This document shows, piece by piece, positions 1 to 8,533 of a stretch of DNA of 30,382 nucleotides. Below the pieces are notes generated by a model that saw only the letters and a program-made list of their open reading frames with translations, did no database searches and had not been told where the DNA came from. Position 1 is the first letter of the stretch. Each line of letters starts with the position of its first letter. The DNA is from JANRKH01 sp033763595 (GTDB lineage Bacteria; Pseudomonadota; Alphaproteobacteria; Rickettsiales; Rickettsiaceae), in assembly GCA_033763595.1 (NCBI GenBank), contig JANRKH010000046.1:1-30382 (forward strand). Direction: 5' to 3'. The position numbers and the translations under genes are program-made.

Positions 1-169
1 AGGAGAAATAATGCTCCCAGCAGGAAAAGAAATGATCATGCCAGGAGATAACACGAACCTCACGGTAAAACTAATAGCACCAATTGCCATGGAAACTGGA
101 CTCAGATTTGCCATAAGAGAAGGCGGAAGAACAGTCGGAGCGGGAGTTGTTGCAAAAATATTGAAATAG
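1..169 (+). CDS. tuf: Elongation factor Tu, 3' end only
   Basis: This is the C-terminal 55 codons of EF-Tu; the rest lies upstream of the window. The frame opens at base 2 and ends with TAG at 167-169. The translation contains the domain 3 signatures MPGDN, PIAMETGLRFAIREGGRTVG and AGVVAKILK, which are diagnostic of bacterial EF-Tu. EF-Tu delivers aminoacyl-tRNA to the ribosomal A site as a GTP complex; the part seen here is the beta-barrel domain that contacts tRNA and EF-Ts. In Rickettsiales tuf lies directly before tRNA-Trp/secE/nusG, as here, although about 990 bp of repeat-filled DNA separates them in this genome. Identification is near certain; nothing can be said about the missing N-terminal part. 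Confidence 0.97.
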   Translation, partial: GEIMLPAGKEMIMPGDNTNLTVKLIAPIAMETGLRFAIREGGRTVGAGVVAKILK

Positions 170-192
170 TGTAGTAATGATATTATCCTTAT

Positions 193-218
193 GTTTAATG
201 CGAAAATTGTCATTAAAC
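193..218 (+). terminator. Hairpin just after tuf, possible terminator
   Basis: An 8-bp perfect inverted repeat (GTTTAATG / CATTAAAC, 10-nt loop) starts 24 nt after the tuf stop. It is AT-rich and no run of T follows, so it is a weak candidate for an intrinsic terminator. Its position is the main argument. Confidence 0.3.
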
Positions 219-380
219 CTAAAATACTTAGATTGAGATGATATTATACCAACTCTAGAATTAAATTTTCATATGGATTTTAGGGCTAGCTTGTTTATGT
301 ATATATAAATAATGTATATAAATACGCGCGCACAGGCGAACTTAACTGAAGTTCTTGTAACTGAATTTGATGATTAAGAA

Positions 381-529
381 TAGATCTCTTTCGAAACTCT
401 CTTCCGCTAAAGAAGTGATAAAATCATGCGGAGTTAAAGGACCGGGGTGTACTTATTGCTAATGACGATCCGCTATCCTTGCGCAAGGCTTAGCAATTCT
501 CAAGCATGAGAGAGTTTTGAAGAGATCTA
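381..529. repeat. Palindromic element, family C (TAGA...TCTA ends)
   Basis: The ends are inverted repeats of about 21 bp: TAGATCTCTTTCGAAACTCT on the left and AGAGTTTTGAAGAGATCTA on the right, with one mismatch and one indel. The interior is also structured: ATTGCTAA (455-462) pairs with TTAGCAAT (490-497) around a perfect 12-bp palindrome CCTTGCGCAAGG (477-488). Its left 75 bp resemble 29633-29707, including the shared string around AAAGGACCGG. It is 149 bp and has no coding capacity. It looks like a MITE or a Rickettsia-palindromic-element-like sequence; no transposase is present in the window. Confidence 0.7.
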
Positions 530-700
530 ATCAAATTTTGTCTTAGGTATCCAAAGTTAATCTATAAGTAGAGCCTAGAGTTTTTTAGAACAAATCAGCT
601 TTTGATATTTGAACATCAATAAACTTTTGCTATATGAGAAAAAGCTTTTTTTTGGAGACAAAATTACAGACCAGAGAATAGCTTATGTTTGAAGACATAA

Positions 701-956
701 TAGACCTCTCATAAAAACTCTACTCCTAGAGGCAGTCGCGCCTCAAGCCCTAGAGGTATAGTCTTTTAGGTTGGATTAGATACTAGGCGCGAGGAGAGAA
801 GCCTATGAGTATTAGGTGAGCGACGAGTCAACAACGTATCTAATCCAACCTAAAAGACTATAGAAGGATTCCTGTGTACTTCATGTACTCTGAGGTTTTG
901 GGCTCCCCGCGTGGTCCGAGAGCTTGTGACCTAGGAGAGAGTTTTGAAGAGTTCTA
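701..956. repeat. Family C element interrupted by a family A element
   Basis: The left end TAGACCTCTCATAAAAACTC and the right end GAGAGTTTTGAAGAGTTCTA are imperfect inverted repeats of about 27 bp. Without the inner 98-bp A element and one TATA copy, the length is 154 bp, close to the 150 bp of the uninterrupted copy at 16745-16894. The two align in the same orientation: CTCTACTCCTAGAGGCA on the left, then GTACTTCATG with a TTTTGGGCTCC-type segment right of the insertion (863-910 here, 16799-16850 there). Confidence 0.7.
761..858. mobile_element. 98-bp palindromic element, family A, nested copy
   Basis: It has perfect 23-bp terminal inverted repeats: 761-783, starting GTCTTTTAGGTTGGATTAGA, and 836-858, its exact reverse complement. 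It is flanked by TATA on both sides (757-760 and 859-862). The core (784-835) contains GCGAGGAGAGAAGCCTA and GGTGAGCGACGAGTC. A second 98-bp copy lies at 25299-25396, also between TATA flanks, with about 4 differences. Size, inverted ends, short flanking duplication and lack of a gene fit a non-autonomous MITE. The transposase that would move it is not in the window. Confidence 0.8.
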
Positions 957-1087
957 ATGAAGCAATAGAAAAAGTAGATAAACTTTACTTTACTTAAGAG
1001 ATTAATCGCAAATCATAAAGTTAGAGATGAAGAGCTGAATTAAACGATTTTTTGAGGAAAATTTATAAAAAAGACGACCAAAGTTTA

Positions 1088-1116
1088 TTTACTGAGTTTT
1101 GAGACCTTTTTTAATA
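1088..1116 (+). promoter_or_regulatory. Candidate promoter for tRNA-Trp/secE/nusG
   Basis: TTTACT (1088-1093) lies 17 nt before TTAATA (1111-1116), about 40 nt upstream of the tRNA. The -35-like box matches the sigma-70 consensus at 4 of 6 positions, but the -10-like box is poor. Position and spacing are the only support. Confidence 0.25.
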
Positions 1117-1117
1117 C

Positions 1118-1149
1118 TCGCTAGAAAAACTTCTTGATTTTTCTAGCGA
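1118..1149 (+). other. 12-bp perfect hairpin directly before tRNA-Trp
   Basis: TCGCTAGAAAAA pairs perfectly with TTTTTCTAGCGA around an 8-nt loop, ending 8 nt before the first tRNA base. If transcription starts upstream, the hairpin would be in the 5' leader of the tRNA precursor, where it could influence RNase P/RNase III processing. It could equally terminate upstream readthrough, but no T run follows the stem. Confidence 0.5.
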
Positions 1150-1157
1150 AGTATGCT

Positions 1158-1233
1158 AGGAGTGTAGCTCAATTGGTAGAGCGCCGGTCTCCAAAACCGG
1201 AGGTTGCGGGTTCGATGCCTGTCACTCCTGCCA
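1158..1233 (+). tRNA. trpT: tRNA-Trp (anticodon CCA)
   Basis: A complete 76-nt cloverleaf. The acceptor stem is AGGAGTG/CACTCCT with discriminator G and an encoded 3' CCA. The D arm is GCTC-AATTGGTA-GAGC. The anticodon stem is CCGGT/ACCGG with loop CTCCAAA, giving anticodon CCA. The T arm contains GGTTCGATG, with the usual TTC. The position just before secE is the conserved one in Rickettsiales and many other bacteria. Confidence 0.97.
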
Positions 1234-1250
1234 GTACTAGAGGATAGAAA

Positions 1251-1445
1251 GTGTTTACAAAAATAAATAAGTTTTATACGCAAGTTAAGCAAGAAATAAG
1301 AAAAATTTCATGGCCAACTAATCAAGAGCTTTTTTACTCTGTGTTGATGGTGTTTGCGTCTGTATTTTTCGTTAGTTTTATTATTTTGCTTTTAGATTAT
1401 TCTATAAGTAAAGTTATAATTTATTTACTCAAAATTGGAATTTAG
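1251..1445 (+). CDS. secE: Protein translocase subunit SecE
   Basis: SecE is the small essential membrane subunit that clamps SecY in the SecYEG protein-export channel. The 64-residue product is the short single-helix type usual in alphaproteobacteria. The amphipathic segment EIRKISWPTNQE (about residues 15-26) carries the family WPT motif. It is followed by one transmembrane helix (about 28-57, rich in V, F, I and L). The start is GTG, 17 nt after the tRNA CCA end, with an AGAGGA ribosome-binding site at about 8 nt. The product is co-transcribed with nusG, 14 nt downstream. No oddity seen. Confidence 0.96.
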   Translation: MFTKINKFYTQVKQEIRKISWPTNQELFYSVLMVFASVFFVSFIILLLDYSISKVIIYLLKIGI

Positions 1446-1459
1446 TCGGAAGAAATAAA

Positions 1460-1990
1460 GTGCAGTCTAAATGGTATATTATTCATGCTCATGCAGGATC
1501 TGAAAAAAAAATAAGGGAAAGTATTTTAGAGCAAGCTCAAAAAAAAGATATGGAATCATATTTTGAAGAAATACTAGTGCCTACAGCTTTAGTATCTGAA
1601 ATTAAAAGAGGAAAGCAAGTCAGCGCAGAAAAAAAAATACTACCAGGTTATATTCTGATCAAAATGATACTGAATGATGAATCCTGGCACATTATAAAAT
1701 CAACTAATAAAGTTAGTGGTTTTCTGGGTAACGAGGGCAAACCTTCTCCTGTTCCAGAGGCGGAAATAAGAAAAATTATGCAAAAGATAAATGATAATCC
1801 TTTGCTTATGTCCGCAAAAAAAATATATGAAGAAGGTGAAAAAGTGAAGGTAATTGATGGACCTTTCGAATCCTTTACTGGCATTATAGAGCAAGTAGAT
1901 ATCGAAAAAATGAAGCTAAAGGTTTCTGTATCAATTTTTGGAAGACCTACGGCAATAGATCTTTCTTTTAATCAAGTAGAACGTCAATAA
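1460..1990 (+). CDS. nusG: Transcription termination/antitermination factor NusG
   Basis: NusG binds RNA polymerase and links it to Rho or to the ribosome through S10. The 176-residue product has the NGN domain (about residues 3-110, starting KWYIIHAHAGSEKKI, with LPGYILIKM at 61-69) and a C-terminal KOW domain (about 124-170, GEKVKVIDGPFESFTGII). The start is GTG, with a weak CGGAAG ribosome-binding site. It follows secE by 14 nt and precedes rplK by 18 nt, the classic secE-nusG-rplKAJL arrangement. Length and domain order are normal. Confidence 0.97.
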   Translation: MQSKWYIIHAHAGSEKKIRESILEQAQKKDMESYFEEILVPTALVSEIKRGKQVSAEKKILPGYILIKMILNDESWHIIKSTNKVSGFLGNEGKPSPVPEAEIRKIMQKINDNPLLMSAKKIYEEGEKVKVIDGPFESFTGIIEQVDIEKMKLKVSVSIFGRPTAIDLSFNQVERQ

Positions 1991-2008
1991 TTACATTTAA
2001 AATTTAAT

Positions 2009-2443
2009 ATGTCGAAGAAAAAAGTCGCGGGAAAAATTAAGCTTATATTACAAGCTGGCAAAGCAAATCCTTCTCCGCCAATAGGACCAGCTTTGGGTCA
2101 GAGGGGTTTGAACATAATGGAATTTTGCAAAGCTTTTAATGCAAGTACTCAGTCATACAATCCTGGAACCCCAATCCCAGTTGAGATTACTGCTTACGAG
2201 GACAAGAGTTTTACTTTTGTTTTAAAAACATCTCCAGCAACTTATTATATCAAGCAATTTGCAAAAATAACAAAAGGTTCAGCTGCGACAAAAAAAGACT
2301 CAGCAGTAGCAAAGATAAGCTTCGAAGATTGTAAAGAAATAGCAAAAATTAAAATGGCAGATTTAAATGCAAGAGACATAGATGCTGGAGCGAGGATCAT
2401 AGCAGGATCGGCTGAATCAATGGGAATAGAGGTAATAAAATGA
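2009..2443 (+). CDS. rplK: 50S ribosomal protein L11
   Basis: L11 binds the GTPase-associated centre of 23S rRNA and supports factor binding and the stringent response. The product has 144 residues, the usual length. The N-terminal signature KLILQAGKANPSPPIGPALG and the QRGLNIMEFCKAFN segment are diagnostic. The C-terminal RNA-binding domain contains the stretch MADLNARDIDAGARIIAGSA. It overlaps rplA by 4 nt (ATGA), so translation of L1 is probably coupled to L11. In other bacteria L1 represses this operon at the L11 leader; I did not identify the L1 site here. Confidence 0.98.
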   Translation: MSKKKVAGKIKLILQAGKANPSPPIGPALGQRGLNIMEFCKAFNASTQSYNPGTPIPVEITAYEDKSFTFVLKTSPATYYIKQFAKITKGSAATKKDSAVAKISFEDCKEIAKIKMADLNARDIDAGARIIAGSAESMGIEVIK

Positions 2444-3159
2444 AGCCGATTGTGCAAAAAAGAAAATCTGGAAAAAAATTATCTATAGTAAAGTCAAAAG
2501 TAAATAAAGGTACTTTATATTTAGCCCAGGACGCTATTGATTTTTTGAAGAGTGAAAAACTGGCTAAATTTGATGAGACACTAGAGGTAGCATTGAACAC
2601 AGGTTTAGACCCGAAGCACTCAGACCAAATGGTAAGAGGTACAGTTGTCCTGCCAGCGGGAACAGGAAAAGATGTAAAAGTAGCTGTTTTTTGCAAAGAA
2701 TCAAAGATAGAATCTGTAAAGCATGCTGGAGCCGATATAATAGGTAGTCAGGAGCTTATTGATTCTATAAAGTCAGGGGTAATAAATTTTGATGTGTGTA
2801 TAGCATCGCCCGATATGATGGGATTGATCGGAAGTGTTGCTAAAATTTTAGGGCCTAAAGGATTAATGCCTAACCCAAAACTTGGCACAGTGACAAATGA
2901 TTTAGAGACTGCTGTAAAAAATGCGAAAAACGGTCAGATTGAATTTAGAGTAGAAAAAGCTGGCATAATCCAGGCTGGACTTGGCAAGCTTTCATTTACT
3001 ACAGAAGCTTTAATGCAAAACTTAAAAGCCTTTGTATCAACTGTACACAAGTCTAAGCCATCTGGATCAAAAGGAGTTTATTTAAAAAGAGCGCATCTTT
3101 CATCTACAATGGGCCCATCTCTAAAAATAGATCTTAACGAACTTTTAGTGAATTTATAG
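2440..3159 (+). CDS. rplA: 50S ribosomal protein L1
   Basis: L1 forms the mobile L1 stalk that helps release deacylated tRNA, and in many bacteria it is the translational repressor of rplK-rplA. The 239-residue product has the family motifs TGLDPKHSDQMVRG, VVLPAGTGK and the conserved MGLIGSVAKILGPKGLMPNP region (about residues 127-146). Its ATG overlaps the rplK stop (ATGA). It is followed by a 20-nt gap to rplJ. The first 20 residues are unusually basic; otherwise the protein is typical. Confidence 0.98.
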   Translation: MKPIVQKRKSGKKLSIVKSKVNKGTLYLAQDAIDFLKSEKLAKFDETLEVALNTGLDPKHSDQMVRGTVVLPAGTGKDVKVAVFCKESKIESVKHAGADIIGSQELIDSIKSGVINFDVCIASPDMMGLIGSVAKILGPKGLMPNPKLGTVTNDLETAVKNAKNGQIEFRVEKAGIIQAGLGKLSFTTEALMQNLKAFVSTVHKSKPSGSKGVYLKRAHLSSTMGPSLKIDLNELLVNL

Positions 3160-3179
3160 CAAATTAATCAAAAAACAAA

Positions 3180-3686
3180 ATGAATAGGGCAGAAAAAATA
3201 AATTCAGTAGCTGAATTAGAAAATATATACAAAAAAAACTCTTTTATTGTAGTTACACATTATCATGGACTAACCGTGAGTCAAATGAATAATCTGAGAA
3301 ACTCATTGATCAATGAGGGAGCTGGATATAAAATTGTAAAAAACACTATTTCTAAGATAGCGGCAGAAAAAGCTGGCATCAACGGAGCTGGTAATCTCTT
3401 TAAGGGACCAGTGGCAATAGTATATTCTGAAGAACCTGTAAGTTCTGCAAAAGTTGTGGCAAAATTTGCTAAAGAAAACGATGCTTTGAAAATTTCAGGA
3501 GGTTTTTTAGATAAGGAGCCTGTTGACTCAGAACTGGTATTGAAACTATCAAATTTACCATCTTTAATGGAGCTTAGATCTAAGATTGTTGGTGTCATTA
3601 GTGCTGTACCATCAAAGATTGTATCATTAACAAACGCGCCAGCTTCTAAGCTTGCAAGAGTGATAAACGAATATTCAAAAAAATAA
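3180..3686 (+). CDS. rplJ: 50S ribosomal protein L10
   Basis: L10 anchors the L7/L12 dimers to the ribosome and, with them, controls its own operon in other bacteria. The 168-residue product starts MNRAEKINSVAELENIYKKN. It contains the conserved YKIVKNTISKIAAEKAG segment (about residues 50-66), then the globular domain, and ends in an alpha-helical tail that binds L7/L12 (about 130-168). It lies 20 nt after rplA and 15 nt before rplL, in the normal order. Confidence 0.97.
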   Translation: MNRAEKINSVAELENIYKKNSFIVVTHYHGLTVSQMNNLRNSLINEGAGYKIVKNTISKIAAEKAGINGAGNLFKGPVAIVYSEEPVSSAKVVAKFAKENDALKISGGFLDKEPVDSELVLKLSNLPSLMELRSKIVGVISAVPSKIVSLTNAPASKLARVINEYSKK

Positions 3687-3701
3687 AAAATAAGGTATAA
3701 A

Positions 3702-4076
3702 ATGACTAATTTACAAAAAATTATAGACGAACTATCAAACCTAACAGTTCTAGAAGCCGCAGAGCTTTCAAAAAAATTAGAGGAACACTGGGGAGTAACA
3801 GCAGCTGCACCAATGGCGGTGATGCAAGCTGGTCCTGCTGCATCAGCACAAGCAGTTGAAGAGAAGACTGAATTTGATGTAAGGTTAGTAAGTTCTGGGG
3901 CAAATAAGATAAATGTTATTAAAGTAGTTAGAGAGATAACATCTTTAGGTCTCAAAGAAGCTAAGGATCTTGTTGATGGAGCTCCTCAAAATGTCAAAAC
4001 TGCAGTATCAAAGCAAGAAGCCGAGGATATTAAGGCAAAACTCGAAGCAGCTGGTGCTTCTGTAGAGCTTAAGTAG
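3702..4076 (+). CDS. rplL: 50S ribosomal protein L7/L12
   Basis: L7/L12 is the flexible stalk protein that recruits EF-Tu, EF-G, IF2 and RF3 to the ribosome. The 124-residue product has an N-terminal dimerisation helix (about 1-33, LSNLTVLEAAELSKKLEE), an Ala/Pro-rich hinge (about 34-55, AAAPMAVMQAGPAASAQA) and the C-terminal domain with EKTEFDV, INVIKVVREIT, LGLKEAKDLVDGAP and EAEDIKAKLEAAGA. It ends the ribosomal-protein part of the cluster; a 332-nt gap then separates it from rpoB. Confidence 0.98.
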   Translation: MTNLQKIIDELSNLTVLEAAELSKKLEEHWGVTAAAPMAVMQAGPAASAQAVEEKTEFDVRLVSSGANKINVIKVVREITSLGLKEAKDLVDGAPQNVKTAVSKQEAEDIKAKLEAAGASVELK

Positions 4077-4408
4077 TGATTTATTGCCTATATTAGAATT
4101 GTTTAACAACAAAACTATTCATTTTGATTCAATAGATTTGCAACAAAGCTACTCAACATAATATAGTTTCAACACTAGATACGCAATTCTTTACTAGGCA
4201 ATATACAAAGAACTCTCATCTAAACAGAAATATCACTTAAGATATTTGTATTTTTTTCATAAATTAATGAAATCAATTTGCGCATATTACTTACAAATAT
4301 TTACTAATATTGTTTGTTTTTTGTAATGCATAGATCTGAGTTCCTAGTCTTTGGATTTTAACTTAAATTCTAGACCCAAACACGGCAAACCAAAAAGCGC
4401 AGCTTATA
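4077..4408. other. rplL-rpoB intergenic region
   Basis: This is 332 nt of AT-rich DNA without a convincing open frame or copy of the dispersed repeats. A weak promoter-like pair, TTGCGC (4278-4283) and TACTAA (4302-4307) with 18-nt spacing, lies about 100 nt before rpoB. In other bacteria this interval holds an attenuator and an RNase III site that set the ratio of ribosomal protein to polymerase; I cannot show such a structure here. Confidence 0.45.
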
Positions 4409-7400
4409 ATGATTCAAAATTTCGATAAAAACATTCAAACAAGAAAGAACTTTGGCAAAATCAATTTGGTCGCTTCGATGCCAAATCTACTCGAGCTCCA
4501 AAAAAAATCATATGAGGATTCTTTTTTACAACTGAGAGTACAAGCGGACAAAAGGTCTAATAAAGGTTTGCACGCTGTTTTTAGTTCAATATTCCCTATT
4601 CAAGATCCTGTAAATTTCTCTACATTAGATTACGTTAAATACGAATTAGACAATCCTAAATATGATGTTGAAGAATCAAGGCAAAGAGGAGTAAGTTTTG
4701 CTGCTCCCCTTAAAGCAACATTAAGGTTAATAGTTTGGGACGTAGATCCAGAATCAGGTTCAAAAGAGATACGAGGCATTAAAGAGCAAGATGTATACAT
4801 GGGAGATATACCTTTAATGACTAAAGACGGTACTTTTATAATAAACGGTACCGAGAGAGTAGTAGTCTCACAAATGCACAGATCTCCAGGCGCCTTTTTT
4901 GATCATGATCAGGGAAAAGGGCACTCCTCTGGAAAATTACTTTACAATGCAAGAGTTATACCTTATAGAGGCTCATGGCTTGATTTTGAATTTGATGCTA
5001 AAGACTTAATATTCTTTAGAATTGACAGAAAAAGAAAACTACCTGTATCGACTTTGTTGCTTTCTCTTGGTCTCGCTGTGGAGGACATTTATTCATTTTA
5101 TTATGAGTACACTTCTTACACAAAAAAAGAAGAAGATTGGATTACTGATTTTACCCCTGAACTATACTCATCACAAAGAATATCTTCTGACTTAATTAAT
5201 TCTGAGGATAAAAAGACAGTGCTCTCAGCGGGCAGTAAATTAAACACTAGAGTTGCAAAAAAACTAGCTGCCGACGGCCTAAAGACAATTTTGGTAAAAC
5301 CAGAGGAGATGTTAGGTAGATATTTAGCAGAAGACCTTAGAGATAAATCTACAAATGAAGTATTTGCAAAAATAGGCGCGGAAGTCACAGAAGAATTACT
5401 TGCTGTTATATCGAAGCTTTCTATTGATACGATAAAATTATTAAATATTTCATCAAGTCGTGGACCATATATACGCAATACAATTAATCACGATAAAAAC
5501 GAAAATCAAGAACAAGCTTTATTTGATATATTTAGGGTACTAAGACCAGGTGAGCCGTCAACTTTTGAAACAGCAAAAAATTTACTAGAATCTTTATTTT
5601 TTGATCCAATAAGATATGATCTTTCTGAGGTTGGAAGAATTAAGTTAAACTCAAGACTAGGCTTATCTGTTCCAATAGAACATAGCGTTCTAACAAAAGA
5701 AGATATCTTGCATATAGTGAGAGTTCTTGTAGAGCTTAAAGATGGTAAAAATTATACTGACGATATTGATCATCTAGGTAATAGGAGAGTAAGGTCAGTA
5801 GGAGAGCTTATAGAGAACCAGTTTAGGTTAGGTTTAGTCAGAATGGAAAAAGCTATACTCGAAAGGATGGCTTCGGTTTCAATAGACGCAGTAATGCCTC
5901 ACGATCTTGTCAATTCTAAATCTCTGACAACCATAGTTAAGGAATTTTTCAGTTCTTCTCAACTTTCTCAGTTTATGGATCAAACTAATCCGCTGTCTGA
6001 AGTAACGCATAAGCGTAGATTATCTGCTCTCGGTCCTGGGGGGCTTAGTAGAGATAGGGCAGGCTTTGAGGTTAGAGATGTTCATACAACTCATTACGGA
6101 AGAATTTGTCCGATCGAGACACCTGAGGGTCAAAATATAGGTCTGATAAATTCACTTGCTACCTACGCCAGAGTTAATAAATATGGATTTATCGAAAGTC
6201 CATATAGGAAAGTAAACAAAGGGTTCGTAACGGATGAAGTTGTATATCTTTCAGCTATAGACGAAAGTAATTACAAAATTGCGCAAGCAAACATACCTGT
6301 AGATAAAAAGGGTAAATTGCTAAGTGACTCAATAAACTGTAGATTTAATTCAAATTTTGTCCTAGCTTTGCCTGAAGAGGTAGATCTTATGGATGTAACA
6401 CCTATGCAGGTTGTTTCCGTGGCCGCTTCCTTGATTCCATTTTTAGAAAATGACGATGCAAATAGAGCGCTCATGGGATCTAACATGCAAAGACAGGCTG
6501 TGCCATTACTTAAAACCGAGGCTCCTGTGGTTGGTACAGGAGTTGAGAGAGTCGTCGCAAAAGATTCAGGTGCAGTTATTGTTGCGCTAAATGATGGAAT
6601 TGTTGATAGAGTTGACTCAACAAGAATCGTAGTAAGTACTGAAGGAGCAAAAGAAAAGGGTTCTCCTGAGGTGGATATTTATAACCTCCAAAAGTTTCAA
6701 AGATCAAACCATAATACATGCATAAATCAAAAGCCTCTTGTTGCAGTGGGAGATCGTGTAACAAAAGGTGATATAATTGCTGACGGTCCTAGTACCGAAA
6801 ATGGGGAGATAGCTCTAGGAAGGAATGTATTGGTGGCATTTATACCTTGGAGTGGATATAATTTTGAGGACTCAATTCTTATATCTGAAAAGATAGCTAA
6901 AAATGACGTTTTCACTTCTATTCACATAGAGGAGTTTGAAATAATAGCAAGAGATACAAGGCTTGGGCCAGAAGAAATTACTAGAGATATACCAAATGTC
7001 AGTGATGAGAGTCTTAGCCATTTAGATGAAGTAGGTATTGTGCACGTGGGAGCTGAGGTAAGGCCTGGCGATATACTTGTGGGTAAAATCACGCCTAAAA
7101 GTGAATCGCCTATGACCCCTGAAGAGAAGTTGCTGCGTGCAATTTTTGGAGAAAAAGCTGGCGACGTAAGAGATTCTTCTCTGCATGTTCCTCCTGGGGT
7201 ACAGGGTACTGTAGTTGAGGTGAGAGTATTTTGCAGAAGAGGAGTCGATAAAGATGAAAGGGCGATCGCTATTGAAAGACAGCAAATCGAAAAACTTACA
7301 AAGGATAGAGATGATCAGCTGTCAATAATCGATAGATTTGTTTATAAGAAGCTACATTCATTATTACTAGATCAGATTATAGTTTCTGGTCCAAAATCGG

Positions 7401-8518
7401 TAAAGCAAAACGAAAAAATTACTAAAGAACTCTTGCAAAAACTCACTCAGGGCCAGTACTGGCAACTTGTTGTTCCTGACGCAGAGATCATGAATGAGCT
7501 TGAGCAGATTAAAAGGAATTACGACGATGTTAAGCAAAGACTAAATAAAACTTTACAGTCAAAAATAGAAAAGCTTCAAAGTGGGGATGATTTACCTCAA
7601 GGCGCACTAAAAGTAGTGAAAGTCTTTGTTGCATCGAAGCACAAGCTGCAACCTGGTGATAAAATGGCAGGAAGACACGGTAACAAGGGCGTCATATCAA
7701 GAATTCTTCCTGAAGAAGATATGCCTTTTCTCGAAGATGGGACAGTTGTTGATGTTGTGTTAAATCCCTTAGGTTTACCATCAAGGATGAATATTGGTCA
7801 GATTCTTGAGACTCATCTTGGCTGGGCAGGATTCTCGCTGAGTAAAAAATTGTCAGAGCTTGCTCACAAATTTAAAGGCGAAAACATAGATATAGAGCCA
7901 GCGAGAAAGCTTTTGCTAGAGATTTATAGAGGAAACGACGAGTTCGTTAAGGAAATTGAGTCTTTATCTAATGAAGAGATACTAGAACAGTGCAATTTAA
8001 ATAAAAAGGGCATAAGATTTGCAACGCCAGTATTTGACGGTGCAAAAGCGGCAGATGTTAAGGATATGCTAAAGCTTGCAGGTGTATCTGAAACAGGTCA
8101 AACGAGGCTAATAGATGGAAGAACGGGCGAGTATTTTGATAGGGAAGTAACAGTAGGGTATAAATATTTGCTCAAATTACATCACCTAGTTGACGATAAA
8201 ATTCACGCAAGATCAATAGGTCCTTACAGCTTAGTAACACAGCAGCCTCTTGGTGGTAAGTCAAGATTTGGTGGTCAAAGATTTGGTGAGATGGAGTGCT
8301 GGGCTCTTCAGGCCTACGGATCAGCATATACTTTGCAAGAAATGTTGACTGTAAAGTCTGATGATGTGTCTGGTAGAATTAAGATCTATGAATCTATAGT
8401 TAGAGGCGATAATAATTTCGAATCAGGAATACCTGAGTCTTTTAATGTTATGATAAAAGAGTTTAGATCTTTGTGCTTGAATATACAATTAGATAGCGAA
8501 GAAATCTCAAAGGAATAA
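4409..8518 (+). CDS. rpoB: DNA-directed RNA polymerase subunit beta
   Basis: The beta subunit forms one pincer of RNA polymerase and most of the rifampicin pocket. The product has 1369 residues, close to the usual length. The rifampicin cluster I (about residues 513-545) reads SQLSQFMDQTNPLSEVTHKRRLSALGP with the sensitive-type Asp, His and Ser of E. coli positions 516, 526 and 531, so no classical resistance change is visible. Other signatures are the KHKLQPGDKMAGRHGNKGVI region and the C-terminal GGKSRFGGQRFGEMECWAL. The ATG start (upstream CAGCTTATA) has no strong ribosome-binding site. It is followed by rpoC after 15 nt. Confidence 0.99.
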   Translation: MIQNFDKNIQTRKNFGKINLVASMPNLLELQKKSYEDSFLQLRVQADKRSNKGLHAVFSSIFPIQDPVNFSTLDYVKYELDNPKYDVEESRQRGVSFAAPLKATLRLIVWDVDPESGSKEIRGIKEQDVYMGDIPLMTKDGTFIINGTERVVVSQMHRSPGAFFDHDQGKGHSSGKLLYNARVIPYRGSWLDFEFDAKDLIFFRIDRKRKLPVSTLLLSLGLAVEDIYSFYYEYTSYTKKEEDWITDFTPELYSSQRISSDLINSEDKKTVLSAGSKLNTRVAKKLAADGLKTILVKPEEMLGRYLAEDLRDKSTNEVFAKIGAEVTEELLAVISKLSIDTIKLLNISSSRGPYIRNTINHDKNENQEQALFDIFRVLRPGEPSTFETAKNLLESLFFDPIRYDLSEVGRIKLNSRLGLSVPIEHSVLTKEDILHIVRVLVELKDGKNYTDDIDHLGNRRVRSVGELIENQFRLGLVRMEKAILERMASVSIDAVMPHDLVNSKSLTTIVKEFFSSSQLSQFMDQTNPLSEVTHKRRLSALGPGGLSRDRAGFEVRDVHTTHYGRICPIETPEGQNIGLINSLATYARVNKYGFIESPYRKVNKGFVTDEVVYLSAIDESNYKIAQANIPVDKKGKLLSDSINCRFNSNFVLALPEEVDLMDVTPMQVVSVAASLIPFLENDDANRALMGSNMQRQAVPLLKTEAPVVGTGVERVVAKDSGAVIVALNDGIVDRVDSTRIVVSTEGAKEKGSPEVDIYNLQKFQRSNHNTCINQKPLVAVGDRVTKGDIIADGPSTENGEIALGRNVLVAFIPWSGYNFEDSILISEKIAKNDVFTSIHIEEFEIIARDTRLGPEEITRDIPNVSDESLSHLDEVGIVHVGAEVRPGDILVGKITPKSESPMTPEEKLLRAIFGEKAGDVRDSSLHVPPGVQGTVVEVRVFCRRGVDKDERAIAIERQQIEKLTKDRDDQLSIIDRFVYKKLHSLLLDQIIVSGPKSVKQNEKITKELLQKLTQGQYWQLVVPDAEIMNELEQIKRNYDDVKQRLNKTLQSKIEKLQSGDDLPQGALKVVKVFVASKHKLQPGDKMAGRHGNKGVISRILPEEDMPFLEDGTVVDVVLNPLGLPSRMNIGQILETHLGWAGFSLSKKLSELAHKFKGENIDIEPARKLLLEIYRGNDEFVKEIESLSNEEILEQCNLNKKGIRFATPVFDGAKAADVKDMLKLAGVSETGQTRLIDGRTGEYFDREVTVGYKYLLKLHHLVDDKIHARSIGPYSLVTQQPLGGKSRFGGQRFGEMECWALQAYGSAYTLQEMLTVKSDDVSGRIKIYESIVRGDNNFESGIPESFNVMIKEFRSLCLNIQLDSEEISKE

Positions 8519-8533
8519 GAAAGGTAGTGGTTT

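Larger units (their letters stand above)
170..1157. other. Gene-free 1-kb gap between tuf and tRNA-Trp
   Basis: I find no convincing coding sequence here. The gap holds a small hairpin after tuf, a degenerate element end near 246-275 (TTATACCAACTC, also seen at 17544), a family C palindrome at 381-529, a second C copy at 701-956 with a family A element inside it, and a hairpin immediately before the tRNA. In related genomes this junction is usually short, so I infer that the gap grew by element insertion. Confidence 0.7.

Noticed and set aside
3281..3955. 224-codon minus-strand frame across rplJ and rplL
   Set aside because: It is antisense to two certain ribosomal-protein genes and has no family features; it arises from their codon composition.
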